DNA of 64,000 nucleotides from contig JAIMBT010000002.1 in the NCBI GenBank assembly GCA_023511295.1, positions 153,444 to 217,443 of the forward strand, in the 5' to 3' direction. Below the pieces are notes generated by a model. That model saw nothing but the letters and a program-made list of their open reading frames with translations, ran no database searches and was not told where the DNA came from. This DNA comes from Alicyclobacillus sp. (GTDB taxonomy: Bacteria > Bacillota > Bacilli > Alicyclobacillales > Alicyclobacillaceae). Of this stretch, positions 9,492 to 18,040 are shown in pieces. Within the stretch, counting starts at the first letter, position 1, and each line of letters starts with the position of its first letter. A program made the position numbers and the translations under genes.

Positions 9492-9581
9492 CGAGATTCT
9501 CGAATGCGCGGCAGCTCGGAAACCCGATGCCGCCGGGTTCGAGCCCAGCGCCCACGCGGACGGCACACCCAGCCTGCCTCG

Positions 9582-10673
9582 TCACTCGGTCAATGGGCCC
9601 ACGTACTCCGACTGCGGCCGAATCAGGCGGTTGTGCGCTGCCTGCTCCAGGACGTGCGCCGTCCAGCCCACCATGCGGCTGCAGCAGAATGTCGGCGTGT
9701 ACAGCGGCTTCGGCAAGCCGACGCTGCGGAGGATGGCCGCCGCCCAGTACTCGACGTTGGTGTACAACTGCCGACCCGGCTTGTACTCGGCGAGCAGCCG
9801 CAACGCTTCCTGCTCGACTCGCACCGCCAGGGCAAAGTGCGGGTCTGCCCCGGTAAAGCGGGCCACCACGTCACGGAGGGCGCGGGCCCGCGGGTCTTGC
9901 GTCTTGTAGACGCGGTGCCCAAACCCCATCAGCCGTTCGCCTCGCTCCAGCGCCGCCCGCAACCAAGCCTCCGCCGCATCTTCGCTGCCAATCTCCTCCA
10001 GCATCGTCATCACCTCGGACGGCGCCCCGCCGTGCAACGGACCCTTCATCGCACCGAGTGCCGCGGTCATCGCCGAGACCACGTCCGACTGCGTCGACGT
10101 CACCACCCGCCCCGCGAAGGTCGACGCATTCAGCCCGTGCTCCATCGTGATGACCAGGTACGCCTCGAGCGTGCGCACCTCGGCCTCCGCGGGCACCTGC
10201 CCGCGTCGCAACATGTACAGGTAGTTCGCCGTGTGACCCAGGTCTGGGTTCGGCGCCACCGGTTCCTCGCCCGCCAACCGAGCCGCCCGCGCAGCAATCA
10301 CCGTGGGCAACACAGCCGTCAGCCGGATGGCGTCGTCGACCGCCGGCGGCCAATCCCGCGTCACCCCGAGCGCCGATACGGCTGTCCGAAGGACGCTCAT
10401 CATGTCTCGATCCGCTGGCAACGCCCGCACGACGGCGTCCACTTCCGGCGGTAACGCCCGATACTCCCGCAGCTCCCGCTCCAATGCAACGCGCTCCGCC
10501 TCGGTCGGGAGGTGCCCCCGCCACAGCAGGTGCGCGACCTCCTCGAAGGTCCGGTGTACGGCTAAATCGGCGGCATCGTACCCCCGAAACAGCAGCCGTC
10601 CCTGCTGTCCATCCACCAGGCTGAGCTCCGTCTCTGCAACGACCACACCTTCCAATCCATTGACGCGAACCAT
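9582..10673 (-). CDS. citZ: Citrate synthase
   Basis: A 363-residue citrate synthase, condensing oxaloacetate with acetyl-CoA. Conserved features include GPLHGGAPSEV near residue 220 and the catalytic loop GFGHRVYKTQDPRA near residue 250. The length fits the short Gram-positive type. 2-Methylcitrate synthases share these motifs, so a role with propionyl-CoA cannot be excluded, but no prp genes are nearby. The start (MVRVNGLEG, 10673) is preceded by a GAGGGGGGG stretch; the longer frame upstream crosses an A+T-rich promoter region. It is divergent from the metallo-hydrolase gene, with a palindromic operator candidate between them. Confidence 0.9.
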   Translation of the reverse strand: MVRVNGLEGVVVAETELSLVDGQQGRLLFRGYDAADLAVHRTFEEVAHLLWRGHLPTEAERVALERELREYRALPPEVDAVVRALPADRDMMSVLRTAVSALGVTRDWPPAVDDAIRLTAVLPTVIAARAARLAGEEPVAPNPDLGHTANYLYMLRRGQVPAEAEVRTLEAYLVITMEHGLNASTFAGRVVTSTQSDVVSAMTAALGAMKGPLHGGAPSEVMTMLEEIGSEDAAEAWLRAALERGERLMGFGHRVYKTQDPRARALRDVVARFTGADPHFALAVRVEQEALRLLAEYKPGRQLYTNVEYWAAAILRSVGLPKPLYTPTFCCSRMVGWTAHVLEQAAHNRLIRPQSEYVGPLTE

Positions 10674-10757
10674 CCGCGTGCCCCCCCCTCTGCCGCGCCA
10701 TCGGCCCGGCAGACCGTTTGTTGTGCACCCCCATGGTAACCGCTCGCAGCGTTCATG

Positions 10758-10786
10758 TATAATGATTAAAATCAATCCGATTGATT
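10758..10786. promoter_or_regulatory. -10 box with overlapping perfect palindrome between citZ and the MBL gene
   Basis: A perfect TATAAT at 10758-10763 on the plus strand is followed at 10770-10786 by AATCAATC-C-GATTGATT, a perfect inverted repeat with eight-base arms and a one-base centre. The palindrome would cover the transcription start. No good -35 hexamer is visible 17 bases upstream (GGTAAC). This looks like a repressor operator; the regulator is unknown. Confidence 0.5.
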
Positions 10787-10881
10787 GTTTAAAGCAATCG
10801 TTACATCCATTCTGGAGGCTCAGACTGGACCGCAACGGCCGTTCGCGGGCCAAGGAGAGCGTCCGAGCGAGGTGCGGCAAG

Positions 10882-11511
10882 GTGGAGGTCACGAAGGGGA
10901 TACACCTGTTGGAGGAGACCAAGGGCAGTTTTGTGTACGTGGTGTTGGGGGACGAACCGGTCCTCGTCGACACCGGAATGGCCGGGAAGGGCGAGCAGAT
11001 CATCGCGGCGCTCCAGCGGATCGGTATTGGACCGACGGACCTCGCGCACATCGTCCTGACCCACCACGATGTGGACCACATCGGCAACGCCCGCCAGCTT
11101 CAGGCGTGGTCGCGCGCCACGGTGTGGGCCCCAGAAGCCGAGATCCCGTACATCCACGGCGCCGCCAGGGAACGGGGCATTCGGCAGGTTTTGAAGGCCT
11201 TGATGCGCGTCGACCGCTCGGTCGACGTCCGCGCGTACGAAGCCGGCGGTCGCGTGGGCGGCCTCGAGGTGATTCCGGCACCCGGCCACACCCCCGGACA
11301 CGTCTGCCTTCGCGCCGGAGACACCCTGCTGGCGGGTGATCTGGTGACGACGCGGCGGGGCGCGCTCCGGCCCAGCCCAGGGTTCCTGACGTGGGACAAA
11401 GCGGCCTTGCGCCGGTCGCTGCAGGAAGTCGGGCGGCTCACCTTCGACTGGGTCTGCCCCGCGCACGGCCTGCCCGTCCGGCGCGGCAACCTGTGGGAGA
11501 CGTTGCTGTAG
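10882..11511 (+). CDS. Metallo-beta-lactamase-fold hydrolase
   Basis: About 209 residues of the metallo-beta-lactamase superfamily, glyoxalase II-like branch. Metal-binding elements in order are LTHHDVDHIG, PAPGHTPGHV, LLAGDLV and CPAHG. The first motif has Asp where the classic HxHxDH has the second His; this variant is common in uncharacterised Gram-positive members. The start is uncertain: GTG at 10882 (VEVTKGIHLLEE) fits the domain boundary, while the ATG at 10762 lies in the promoter/operator. The substrate is unknown. A LysR regulator follows 31 bases downstream. Confidence 0.8.
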   Translation: MEVTKGIHLLEETKGSFVYVVLGDEPVLVDTGMAGKGEQIIAALQRIGIGPTDLAHIVLTHHDVDHIGNARQLQAWSRATVWAPEAEIPYIHGAARERGIRQVLKALMRVDRSVDVRAYEAGGRVGGLEVIPAPGHTPGHVCLRAGDTLLAGDLVTTRRGALRPSPGFLTWDKAALRRSLQEVGRLTFDWVCPAHGLPVRRGNLWETLL

Positions 11512-11542
11512 AGGTCAGTTTGCAGGTGGGGAGACGAACACC

Positions 11543-12436
11543 GTGGATCTGAACTGGTTGGAGACGTTTCTCGTCGCGGCCGAAGAAGGCAACCTGCGGC
11601 GTGCGGCCGAGCGACTGCACCTGGCGCAACCGACGGTGACGCAGCAGATTCAGAAACTGGAGGCCGCCTGTGGCTGCCCCTTGTTCGACCGGGTGGGTCG
11701 GCAGCTGGTCCTGAACGCGGCGGGGCGCCGGTTTCAGGCCCATGCGTCCGATGTCTGGGCGCGGTACCACGAGGGGTTGGCCGACCTGGCGCGCCTACAG
11801 CAGGGCTACGACGTGACGCTGCGGCTGGTCTGTTCGCCACTGATTGCGACGACCTACCTTCCCCGCTGGGTGCAGGCCTATCAGCGGGAACGCCGCAACG
11901 TTGAGTTCGCCGTGGAAATCTGCGAGTCGCAACAGATCTTGGAGCGGCTTCTGCAGGGCGGCGCTGACCTGGCGTTCTCGCGACTGGCCGCGACGCACCC
12001 GCGGTTAACGCGGACCCCGTTGTACGCAGACCCCGTCGTGATGGTGGCGCCCCACGCCCGCACGGATATGGACGAGCCACCGCGCACGGCCGAGGAATGG
12101 CTCGCCGACGAGGTGGTGTTCACGCACTGCCACCCCGAGTACTGGGATGCACTCGTCCCGGCGCTGCGGCGCGTAAACCCAGCTCTGCGTACGATGAAGG
12201 TCAGCCAGGTGCACGTCGCGCTGCACTGGATTGCGGAGGGCATGGGCGTATCCTTTCTGCCGAAGAGCACCATCCGGCGCGACGTACTCCGCGGCACCGT
12301 CGAGGAAGTCCCACTGCCCGCCGTACCACTGCCAACCGCGTACACCTACCTGCTGTTGCCCATCGCCGCGTCCGCCGCCGCGCGGTCGTTTGCCGAGCAC
12401 GTGCTCGCGTACATGAAGGAGCGACCCGTCTCCTGA
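11543..12436 (+). CDS. LysR family transcriptional regulator
   Basis: A 297-residue LysR-type regulator with a GTG start (MDLNWLETFLVAAEEGN). The helix-turn-helix spans about residues 15-50 (LRRAAERLHLAQPTVTQQIQ, then LEAACGCPLFDR), followed by an effector-binding domain. It follows the metallo-hydrolase with a 31-base gap in the same orientation and may be co-transcribed with it. The effector cannot be inferred. Confidence 0.88.
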   Translation: MDLNWLETFLVAAEEGNLRRAAERLHLAQPTVTQQIQKLEAACGCPLFDRVGRQLVLNAAGRRFQAHASDVWARYHEGLADLARLQQGYDVTLRLVCSPLIATTYLPRWVQAYQRERRNVEFAVEICESQQILERLLQGGADLAFSRLAATHPRLTRTPLYADPVVMVAPHARTDMDEPPRTAEEWLADEVVFTHCHPEYWDALVPALRRVNPALRTMKVSQVHVALHWIAEGMGVSFLPKSTIRRDVLRGTVEEVPLPAVPLPTAYTYLLLPIAASAAARSFAEHVLAYMKERPVS

Positions 12437-12506
12437 CTACAGGACCGGCGACGTCCCGCACGGATGCTTCCAACGCGCGCTCCCACGCATGGTGAGCTCC
12501 GCCCGC

Positions 12507-13268
12507 TCAGCCGCCGAACCCTGCGGGACGCCCGTCGAACGGACACCCCAACACCTCCGTCGCGACCGCGTAGGCGACCCCGTGTTCGTCGCATCGCCGG
12601 GTGACGACGTCGGCGGCCTCCTTGACCTCCGGCTGCGCGTTCCCCATGGCAATGCCGAGCCCCGCAAACTCAATCATCGGGATGTCGTTCAGGCTGTCGC
12701 CGATGGCGACCACCTCGTGCGGCTGGATACCGCAGCGGGCACACACCTCCGCGAGCCCGGTCGACTTGGTCGCTCCGCGCGCGTTGATCTCGATGTTGAG
12801 AGGGTCCGAGTTGGACAGGCTGACATCCGCTCGGTTGCCGAGCGCTCTCCACGCCTCCCCAATCGCAGCAGGAGAGCGTCCGTGCAGACCGAACTTCAGC
12901 CACGTCAGGCGCTCGACATCCTCCGGGATGTCCGCTTCATACACCGGACCGTCCACCGTGGCTCCCCAGTAGTGCAGGTCCAGCCTGCGGGCGAGCTGGC
13001 GCAAACCGGCGACAACCCGGCCATCCAACTCGCGGCGGACGAGCACCGTCCCGTCCGACCGGCGCACCTCCGCACCGTTCGACGTGACCACCGGCACCTC
13101 GATGCCGAGGTCCGCAACCCAGGCTTCCACGAGCCCGTGCCAGTGGCGACCGGTCGCGAACGTGAACGGGATCCCGTTCGACCGCGCCTTCAGCAGCCAG
13201 TCGCGGGTCGGTTCCGAGAGGGTGTGATCCGCCTGCAGGGTCGTCCCATCGAGATCGAGCGCAATCAA
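12507..13268 (-). CDS. HAD-superfamily phosphatase, Cof type
   Basis: A haloacid-dehalogenase-type sugar-phosphate or nucleotide phosphatase of about 253 residues. Motif I is LDLDGTTLQ with the nucleophile Asp, the C2-cap contact is TSNGAEV, and motif IV is GDSLNDIPMIEFAGLGIAMGN. The start is unclear: no ATG lies close to the catalytic motif. TTG at 13268 begins LIALDLDG, but a GGAGTGG site places best spacing on an ATT codon at 13283, and a GTG or ATG farther upstream would add unlikely residues. It is divergent from the DUF4931 gene. Confidence 0.8.
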   Translation of the reverse strand: MIALDLDGTTLQADHTLSEPTRDWLLKARSNGIPFTFATGRHWHGLVEAWVADLGIEVPVVTSNGAEVRRSDGTVLVRRELDGRVVAGLRQLARRLDLHYWGATVDGPVYEADIPEDVERLTWLKFGLHGRSPAAIGEAWRALGNRADVSLSNSDPLNIEINARGATKSTGLAEVCARCGIQPHEVVAIGDSLNDIPMIEFAGLGIAMGNAQPEVKEAADVVTRRCDEHGVAYAVATEVLGCPFDGRPAGFGG

Positions 13269-13468
13269 CTTCCACCTGGAAATGACAAACCACTCCGTTC
13301 TTTCGCCGTCCGGCCGTGCACGGGCTGGGGCGCCGCGGCGCCGCCGATGGCGAGCCCGTAACGGCCGCGGAACTCGCACACCCGGTTGACGGCGGCTGTG
13401 ACTTTTCCTTCCCGACAGATTAAAATTACGATAGGTTGCTGCGTGTGCACAAGCCACGACGGGAGGGG

Positions 13469-14290
13469 ATGGCCTTGGCCGACACGCACCTGCGCTTCAT
13501 ATCCCGCATCGGCTCACAAAAACCGGAGAGCATCATCAACCGCCAGACGGTGTGCCCCTTCTGCGACCGAGCGCAGCTCGACGAGATCATCGACGAGGAT
13601 GGCACCATCCTGCTTGTCAAAAACAAATACCCTGTTCTCGAGGACGCGTATCAGACCGTCGTGATTGAGACCAACGACTGCGATGGCGAGCTCTCCGTCT
13701 ACGACCGCTCTCACCTGCACCGCCTGTTCCGCTTCGGATTCCGCCACTGGTTGGAGATGCAGGCGTCGGCCCGCTACGCGTCCGTCCTGTTCTTCAAGAA
13801 CCACGGGCCACTGTCTGGGGGGACCATCCACCACCCGCACATGCAGATTGTCGGTCTCAACCGCGTCGACTACCGAACGACGCTCCAGACGCTGTACTTC
13901 GAAGGAATTCCGGTCACGCGGACGGCGAGCGCCGCGCTCAACGTGTCGACGCAGCCGCGGGTCGGTTTCTTTGAGTTCAACGTGCTGCTCGACCACCTCG
14001 CGGAACTGGACACGATGGCTGACTACGTTCAGGCAGCGGTGCACTACACACTGAACCACTTGAGCCGGTCATGCAACAGCTACAACCTGTTCTTCTACGA
14101 GTTGCCGGACGGGCGCTTCGCGTGCAAGGTGACGCCGCGGTTTGTGACGTCCCCGCTGTACATCGGCTACGCCATTCCCCAGGTGTCGGACCGGGTGGAG
14201 GAGGTCGCAGCGGATTTGCAGCGCCGCTATTTCGCGCACTGCAAGCCGACGCCATCGTCCACACACCCAAGTGGCGACGGAAGGCCCTGA
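13469..14290 (+). CDS. GalT-like DUF4931 protein
   Basis: A 273-residue protein resembling galactose-1-phosphate uridylyltransferase/HIT folds, as in the DUF4931 family of Bacillota. It shows an N-terminal zinc-type CPFCD motif near residue 28, a possible NHGPLSGGTIHHPHMQI active-site stretch with a His-x-His-like triad near residue 125, and LSRSCNSYNLFFYELPDG later. Nucleotidyl transfer or hydrolysis is the family expectation; the substrate is unknown. The start may be ATG 13469 (spacing to GGGAGG only two bases) or TTG 13475 (spacing eight). It converges with hisIE. Confidence 0.78.
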   Translation: MALADTHLRFISRIGSQKPESIINRQTVCPFCDRAQLDEIIDEDGTILLVKNKYPVLEDAYQTVVIETNDCDGELSVYDRSHLHRLFRFGFRHWLEMQASARYASVLFFKNHGPLSGGTIHHPHMQIVGLNRVDYRTTLQTLYFEGIPVTRTASAALNVSTQPRVGFFEFNVLLDHLAELDTMADYVQAAVHYTLNHLSRSCNSYNLFFYELPDGRFACKVTPRFVTSPLYIGYAIPQVSDRVEEVAADLQRRYFAHCKPTPSSTHPSGDGRP

Positions 14291-14346
14291 GGGCGCCCGA
14301 AGCGAACCGCGCCTGCCAAGCCGTCCCAGCGGCCCGTCTGAACCCA

Positions 14347-15240
14347 TCAGTGCTCCCGGTGCCGCTCCCGCAGGACCGCCCACACGTCCCCCGGCGTCAG
14401 TCCCACGCCCCGCCACAGCGCCAACAGGTGAAACACCAGATCTGCGCTTTCGGCCGCCAACTCTTTGCGCCCGGCCGCACCCGCCGCCGCGTTCTTCGCC
14501 GCGATGGCGACCTCGACGCCTTCCTCGCCGACCTTCTTCGCGAGTTTGTCCACGCCTTGTTCAAACAAGTAACTCGTGTAAGACCCCGGCGGCCGTTCCC
14601 GGAAGCGTGCGTCGAGCGTCGCCCACAGCGCCTGGAGGATGTCCGCGGATGGGTTTTCCACCTCCACCCCAGACGACGTCACAGCGGCGTCCGGCGGGAG
14701 AGACGCCGGTGGCTCCGCCGCCTCGGGGGCATCGCAAGCCGGAGCGCCTTCTCCGCGTGATTCCAGCGGCGTCACAGCGGCGGCCGGGATTGGGATGGAC
14801 CGGAAGAAACAGCTCGGCGCCCCCGTGTGACAGGCGGGTCCTGCCGCTTCGACCCGGTACAGAACGGCATCACCGTCGCAGTCGATTCGCACCTCCACCA
14901 CGCGCTGCACGTGGCCACTGGTCGCACCCTTCTGCCAGTACGCTTGGCGAGACCGGCTCCAAAACCACGCGTATCCCGTCGCGAGGGTGCGCTTCAGGGC
15001 CTCGCGGTTGGCGTAAGCCTGCATCAACACAGCCTCCGACCGGGCGTCCTGAACGACGACCGGCACCAAGCCGGTCGCCGTGTCGTAGCGCACCGCTTCC
15101 AGCGGCACAGCCTGCAGCACGGACGTCGGCGCCCCCTCCAGGCTGTCCGCATGAACGGCTGACCCGCTGGCCATCTCGCCATGACGCCATCCGCTCTCCG
15201 CCCCACTGCTCACCGTGCGGCTGTCGCCTCGCTCGTCCAT
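14347..15240 (-). CDS. hisIE: Bifunctional phosphoribosyl-AMP cyclohydrolase / phosphoribosyl-ATP pyrophosphatase
   Basis: A 297-residue fusion catalysing steps 2 and 3 of histidine synthesis. The HisI part (about residues 40-150) has [16 protein letters not shown], the metal site DCDGDAVL and the cysteines in [10 protein letters not shown]. The HisE part (about 195-297) has [20 protein letters not shown] and [14 protein letters not shown] linker of roughly 45 Ala/Pro/Ser-rich residues joins them, longer than the usual short hinge. The start overlaps the hisF end by 31 bases; a GAGGGGGG site supports it, though MASGSAVH further in is possible. It is the last gene of the operon. Confidence 0.93.
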   Translation of the reverse strand: MDERGDSRTVSSGAESGWRHGEMASGSAVHADSLEGAPTSVLQAVPLEAVRYDTATGLVPVVVQDARSEAVLMQAYANREALKRTLATGYAWFWSRSRQAYWQKGATSGHVQRVVEVRIDCDGDAVLYRVEAAGPACHTGAPSCFFRSIPIPAAAVTPLESRGEGAPACDAPEAAEPPASLPPDAAVTSSGVEVENPSADILQALWATLDARFRERPPGSYTSYLFEQGVDKLAKKVGEEGVEVAIAAKNAAAGAAGRKELAAESADLVFHLLALWRGVGLTPGDVWAVLRERHREH

Positions 15241-15998
15241 CGCACCGGAACCCCCCTCTGCCGCAGATACGCCTTGACCTGCCCGATGGAGGTCTCGGCG
15301 AAGTGAAAGATACTGGCCGCGAGCGCCGCGTCGGCCTGGCCCTCGGTCAGCACCTGCGCGAAGTGTTCCTTCTTCCCCGCGCCGCCGCTCGCAATCACCG
15401 GCACCCGCACTGCGGACGCGACCAACCGGGTGAGTTGGAGATCATACCCCTCTCGCGTGCCGTCCTGGCGAAAGCTGGTCAGCAAGATCTCCCCGGCACC
15501 GAACTCGACCGCCTTCTTCGCCCACGCGACGGCCTCCAACCCCGTGCCAAGCTTGCCGCCCTGAATCATCACCTCGTAGGTCCCCATCGTCTCGTTTCGG
15601 TTGGCGTCGATGGCCACGACCACACACTGCTCGCCGAAGCGGTGGGCCGCCTCTCGGATGAGGCCGGGGTCCCGCACGGCCCCTGTGTTCATGGAAACCT
15701 TATCAGCGCCCGCCAGCAGCAGCGCCCGAACGTCGTCGATGGTCGACACGCCGCCGCCGACGGTGAGCGGGATATTGACCCGGCTCGCCACTTCGGCCAC
15801 CACCCGATGCGTCGCCAGGCGTCCCTCCTCGGACGCGGAGATATCGAGCAGCACCAGCTCGTCCGCCCCTTCGCGGCAGTACTGTTCTGCCAGCGCCACC
15901 GGATCTCCCGCATCCCGCCGGTCGGTCAGAAACCCGACGTGCTTCACAACCCGTCCGTCGAGGACGTCGAAGCACGGGATGATCCGCTTCGTCAACAC
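15210..15998 (-). CDS. hisF: Imidazole glycerol phosphate synthase, cyclase subunit
   Basis: A 262-residue (beta/alpha)8 barrel that makes imidazole glycerol phosphate and AICAR using ammonia delivered by HisH. The N-terminal catalytic Asp lies in [16 protein letters not shown], and the second in VVAIDANR near residue 130. A GTG start at 15998 ([11 protein letters not shown]) is chosen because GGAGGG lies six bases upstream; the longer GTG at 16022 is less well placed. It overlaps the hisA end by seven bases, indicating translational coupling. Confidence 0.95.
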   Translation of the reverse strand: MLTKRIIPCFDVLDGRVVKHVGFLTDRRDAGDPVALAEQYCREGADELVLLDISASEEGRLATHRVVAEVASRVNIPLTVGGGVSTIDDVRALLLAGADKVSMNTGAVRDPGLIREAAHRFGEQCVVVAIDANRNETMGTYEVMIQGGKLGTGLEAVAWAKKAVEFGAGEILLTSFRQDGTREGYDLQLTRLVASAVRVPVIASGGAGKKEHFAQVLTEGQADAALAASIFHFAETSIGQVKAYLRQRGVPVRWTSEATAAR

Positions 15999-16747
15999 GT
16001 CGCTCCCTCCGTTTCCAGCCACGCGAGGGCTTCCCGCACATTCAGGCGCCCTTCATAGATGGCACGGCCTGCGATGGCCCCCGCCAAGCCGGCCTGCTTC
16101 GCAGCCTGAACGTCCTCCAGGCTGCGGATGCCTCCAGATGCGATGGCGCGGAGCCCCTGGGCCGCGACGTGGCCTGCAAGTTCCAGGTTGGGACCGGTCA
16201 GGGCGCCGTCGCGATCGACATCCGTCACCAGTGCGTGCACCGCACCAACATCCGCCAACCGCCGCGCGACGTCCACCAACGGCACGTCCGTCTGTTCCTC
16301 CCAACCGCGGACTGCCATCCGACCGCCGCGGCCGTCGAGCCCAACGACCAGCGCCTCGGCACCGAACCGACGCACTGCACCCTCGACCCATCCGGGCTGG
16401 AGCGCTGCCGTGCCGACGACGCAGCGGGCGACGCCCAGGTTGAGCCACGCCGCCATCGTATCGAGGTCCCGCACACCGCCGCCGACCTGCACCTTTGCGC
16501 CAACGGAAGCAGCGGCCTGCAGGATGGCCGTCACCGCCGACTGGTTCTCCGGCTGACCCGACCGCGCTGCGTCCAGGTCCACCACGTGTAAAAAGCGCGC
16601 TCCCTCCGCGAGCCAGTGTTCCGCCGTCCTGCGCGGGTCGGCCCCGTACGTCGTCGCCGATCTGTAATCCCCGCGCAGCAGCCGCACGCAGCGGCCACCG
16701 AGGATGTCGATGGCCGGGTACAAGGTGAAAGCTGACGACCCGTTCAT
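15992..16747 (-). CDS. hisA: ProFAR isomerase
   Basis: A 251-residue TIM-barrel isomerase that opens the ring of ProFAR to PRFAR. It has the catalytic Asp in [15 protein letters not shown], the phosphate-binding [10 protein letters not shown], the second catalytic Asp in [15 protein letters not shown], and [11 protein letters not shown]. The start at 16747 begins four bases after the hisH stop. The ribosome-binding site is weak, so translation may depend on reinitiation from hisH. Confidence 0.95.
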   Translation of the reverse strand: MNGSSAFTLYPAIDILGGRCVRLLRGDYRSATTYGADPRRTAEHWLAEGARFLHVVDLDAARSGQPENQSAVTAILQAAASVGAKVQVGGGVRDLDTMAAWLNLGVARCVVGTAALQPGWVEGAVRRFGAEALVVGLDGRGGRMAVRGWEEQTDVPLVDVARRLADVGAVHALVTDVDRDGALTGPNLELAGHVAAQGLRAIASGGIRSLEDVQAAKQAGLAGAIAGRAIYEGRLNVREALAWLETEGATC

Positions 16748-16751
16748 CCCG

Positions 16752-17420
16752 TCATGCCCGGCCAACGGAAACGCCCTCCCCGTCCGGCTTCTGCGCCCGG
16801 CACAGCGCGACGAAGTTGCGCAGGATGGCTTCGCCGACTGGCCCACTCTTCTCGGGATGGAACTGCGTCCCGAAGACGTGGCCCTTCGCGACGACGGCGG
16901 GAACCTGGACCCCGCCGTATTGCGCCGCGGCCAACAGGTGCTGCGGCTCCTGCAGGACCGCGTAGTACGAGTGCACGAAGTAGACGTAGTCGCCGACCGC
17001 GACGCCGCGAAGCAGCGGGTGATCTGCTACCGTCACCAGGTCGTTCCACCCCATGTGCGGGACCTTCACACTTCCCGGAAACCGCACGACGCGGCCGGGC
17101 AGGATACCCAGCCCGACATGAGTGCCGTGCTCCTCACTCAGGGAAAACAGCAACTGCATCCCGAGGCAGATGCCGAGCAGCGGTCGCTCTTCACGGACCG
17201 CCTGTCGGACGACGCCGAGCAGGCCGCTCGCGCGCAGTTGAAACATCGCGTCGCCAAACGCCCCGACCCCTGGCAGCACCAATCCCTCGACGCGGCCGCC
17301 TGCGACTTCCTCGGCCCACTCCGTCGCACTCCGGACCACGACAGTGTCCGCCCCAGCCCGGCGAAACCCGCTCGCGACGCTGGAGAGGTTGCCGATGCCA
17401 AGGTCCAACAGCGCAATCAT
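16752..17420 (-). CDS. hisH: Imidazole glycerol phosphate synthase, glutaminase subunit
   Basis: A 222-residue class I glutamine amidotransferase that supplies ammonia to HisF. The triad is visible: Cys in LLGICLGMQLLF near residue 80, and His and Glu in GTQFHPEKSG near residue 198. The oxyanion segment LVLPGVGAFGDAM is also present. The start overlaps the hisB stop by four bases. Confidence 0.95.
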   Translation of the reverse strand: MIALLDLGIGNLSSVASGFRRAGADTVVVRSATEWAEEVAGGRVEGLVLPGVGAFGDAMFQLRASGLLGVVRQAVREERPLLGICLGMQLLFSLSEEHGTHVGLGILPGRVVRFPGSVKVPHMGWNDLVTVADHPLLRGVAVGDYVYFVHSYYAVLQEPQHLLAAAQYGGVQVPAVVAKGHVFGTQFHPEKSGPVGEAILRNFVALCRAQKPDGEGVSVGRA

Positions 17421-18040
17421 TCCAGCACCCCCTTACTGCTCGGCACGCGGTCGCCGACCGTCTCCACGGCCATGGCCAACGCCGCTCCGAACGCCTTGAA
17501 CAACCCCTCAACCATGTGGTGGCTGTTGTCTCCGTACAGGATGGCCAGATGCAGTGCCATCCGAGCCTCGTTTGCAACCGACTTGAAAAACTCCGACACG
17601 AGTTCAGTCGAGAAGGTTCCAATTCGCTCGCTCGGTACGCGCCCCTGCAACACGAATGCCGGCCGCCCCGATAGGTCAATCACTGCGCGCGCGAGCGTTT
17701 CGTCCATCGGCGTGTGCCGCTCGCCGTAGCGGCGGATGCCGCGCTTGTCGCCGAGCGCCTGGTGAATGGCTTTGCCGAGGCACAGCCCGATGTCCTCCAC
17801 CAGGTGGTGGTCGTCGACGTCGACATCGCCGGAGGCGGTCACCACGAGGTCAAACCGACCGTGGACCGCCGTCAGGTGGAGCATGTGCCGGAGGAACGGG
17901 ATTGGCAGATTGAGCGCCACCGTCCCGCTCCCGTGCAGGTTCAACCGCAGGTCCACCTTGGTCTCTCCGGTCTCGCGGACAATCTCCGCCGCGAACGACG
18001 GAGCGCCCGCCATCGGTCCACGGTCCTGCGTTGGATTCAT
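17417..18040 (-). CDS. hisB: Imidazoleglycerol-phosphate dehydratase
   Basis: A 207-residue monofunctional dehydratase without the HAD phosphatase domain found in enteric HisB, so a separate histidinol phosphatase must lie elsewhere. Manganese-binding stretches are DVDVDDHHLVEDIGLCLG and GDNSHHMVEGLFKAFG. The start MNPTQDRG at 18040 forms an ATGA overlap with the hisD stop. Confidence 0.95.
   Translation of the reverse strand: MNPTQDRGPMAGAPSFAAEIVRETGETKVDLRLNLHGSGTVALNLPIPFLRHMLHLTAVHGRFDLVVTASGDVDVDDHHLVEDIGLCLGKAIHQALGDKRGIRRYGERHTPMDETLARAVIDLSGRPAFVLQGRVPSERIGTFSTELVSEFFKSVANEARMALHLAILYGDNSHHMVEGLFKAFGAALAMAVETVGDRVPSSKGVLE

Noticed and set aside
10303..10881. N-terminal extension of the metallo-hydrolase to ATG 10762 or further
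   Set aside because: That stretch contains the -10 box and palindrome, or is antisense to citZ. The translated residues do not resemble the domain start.
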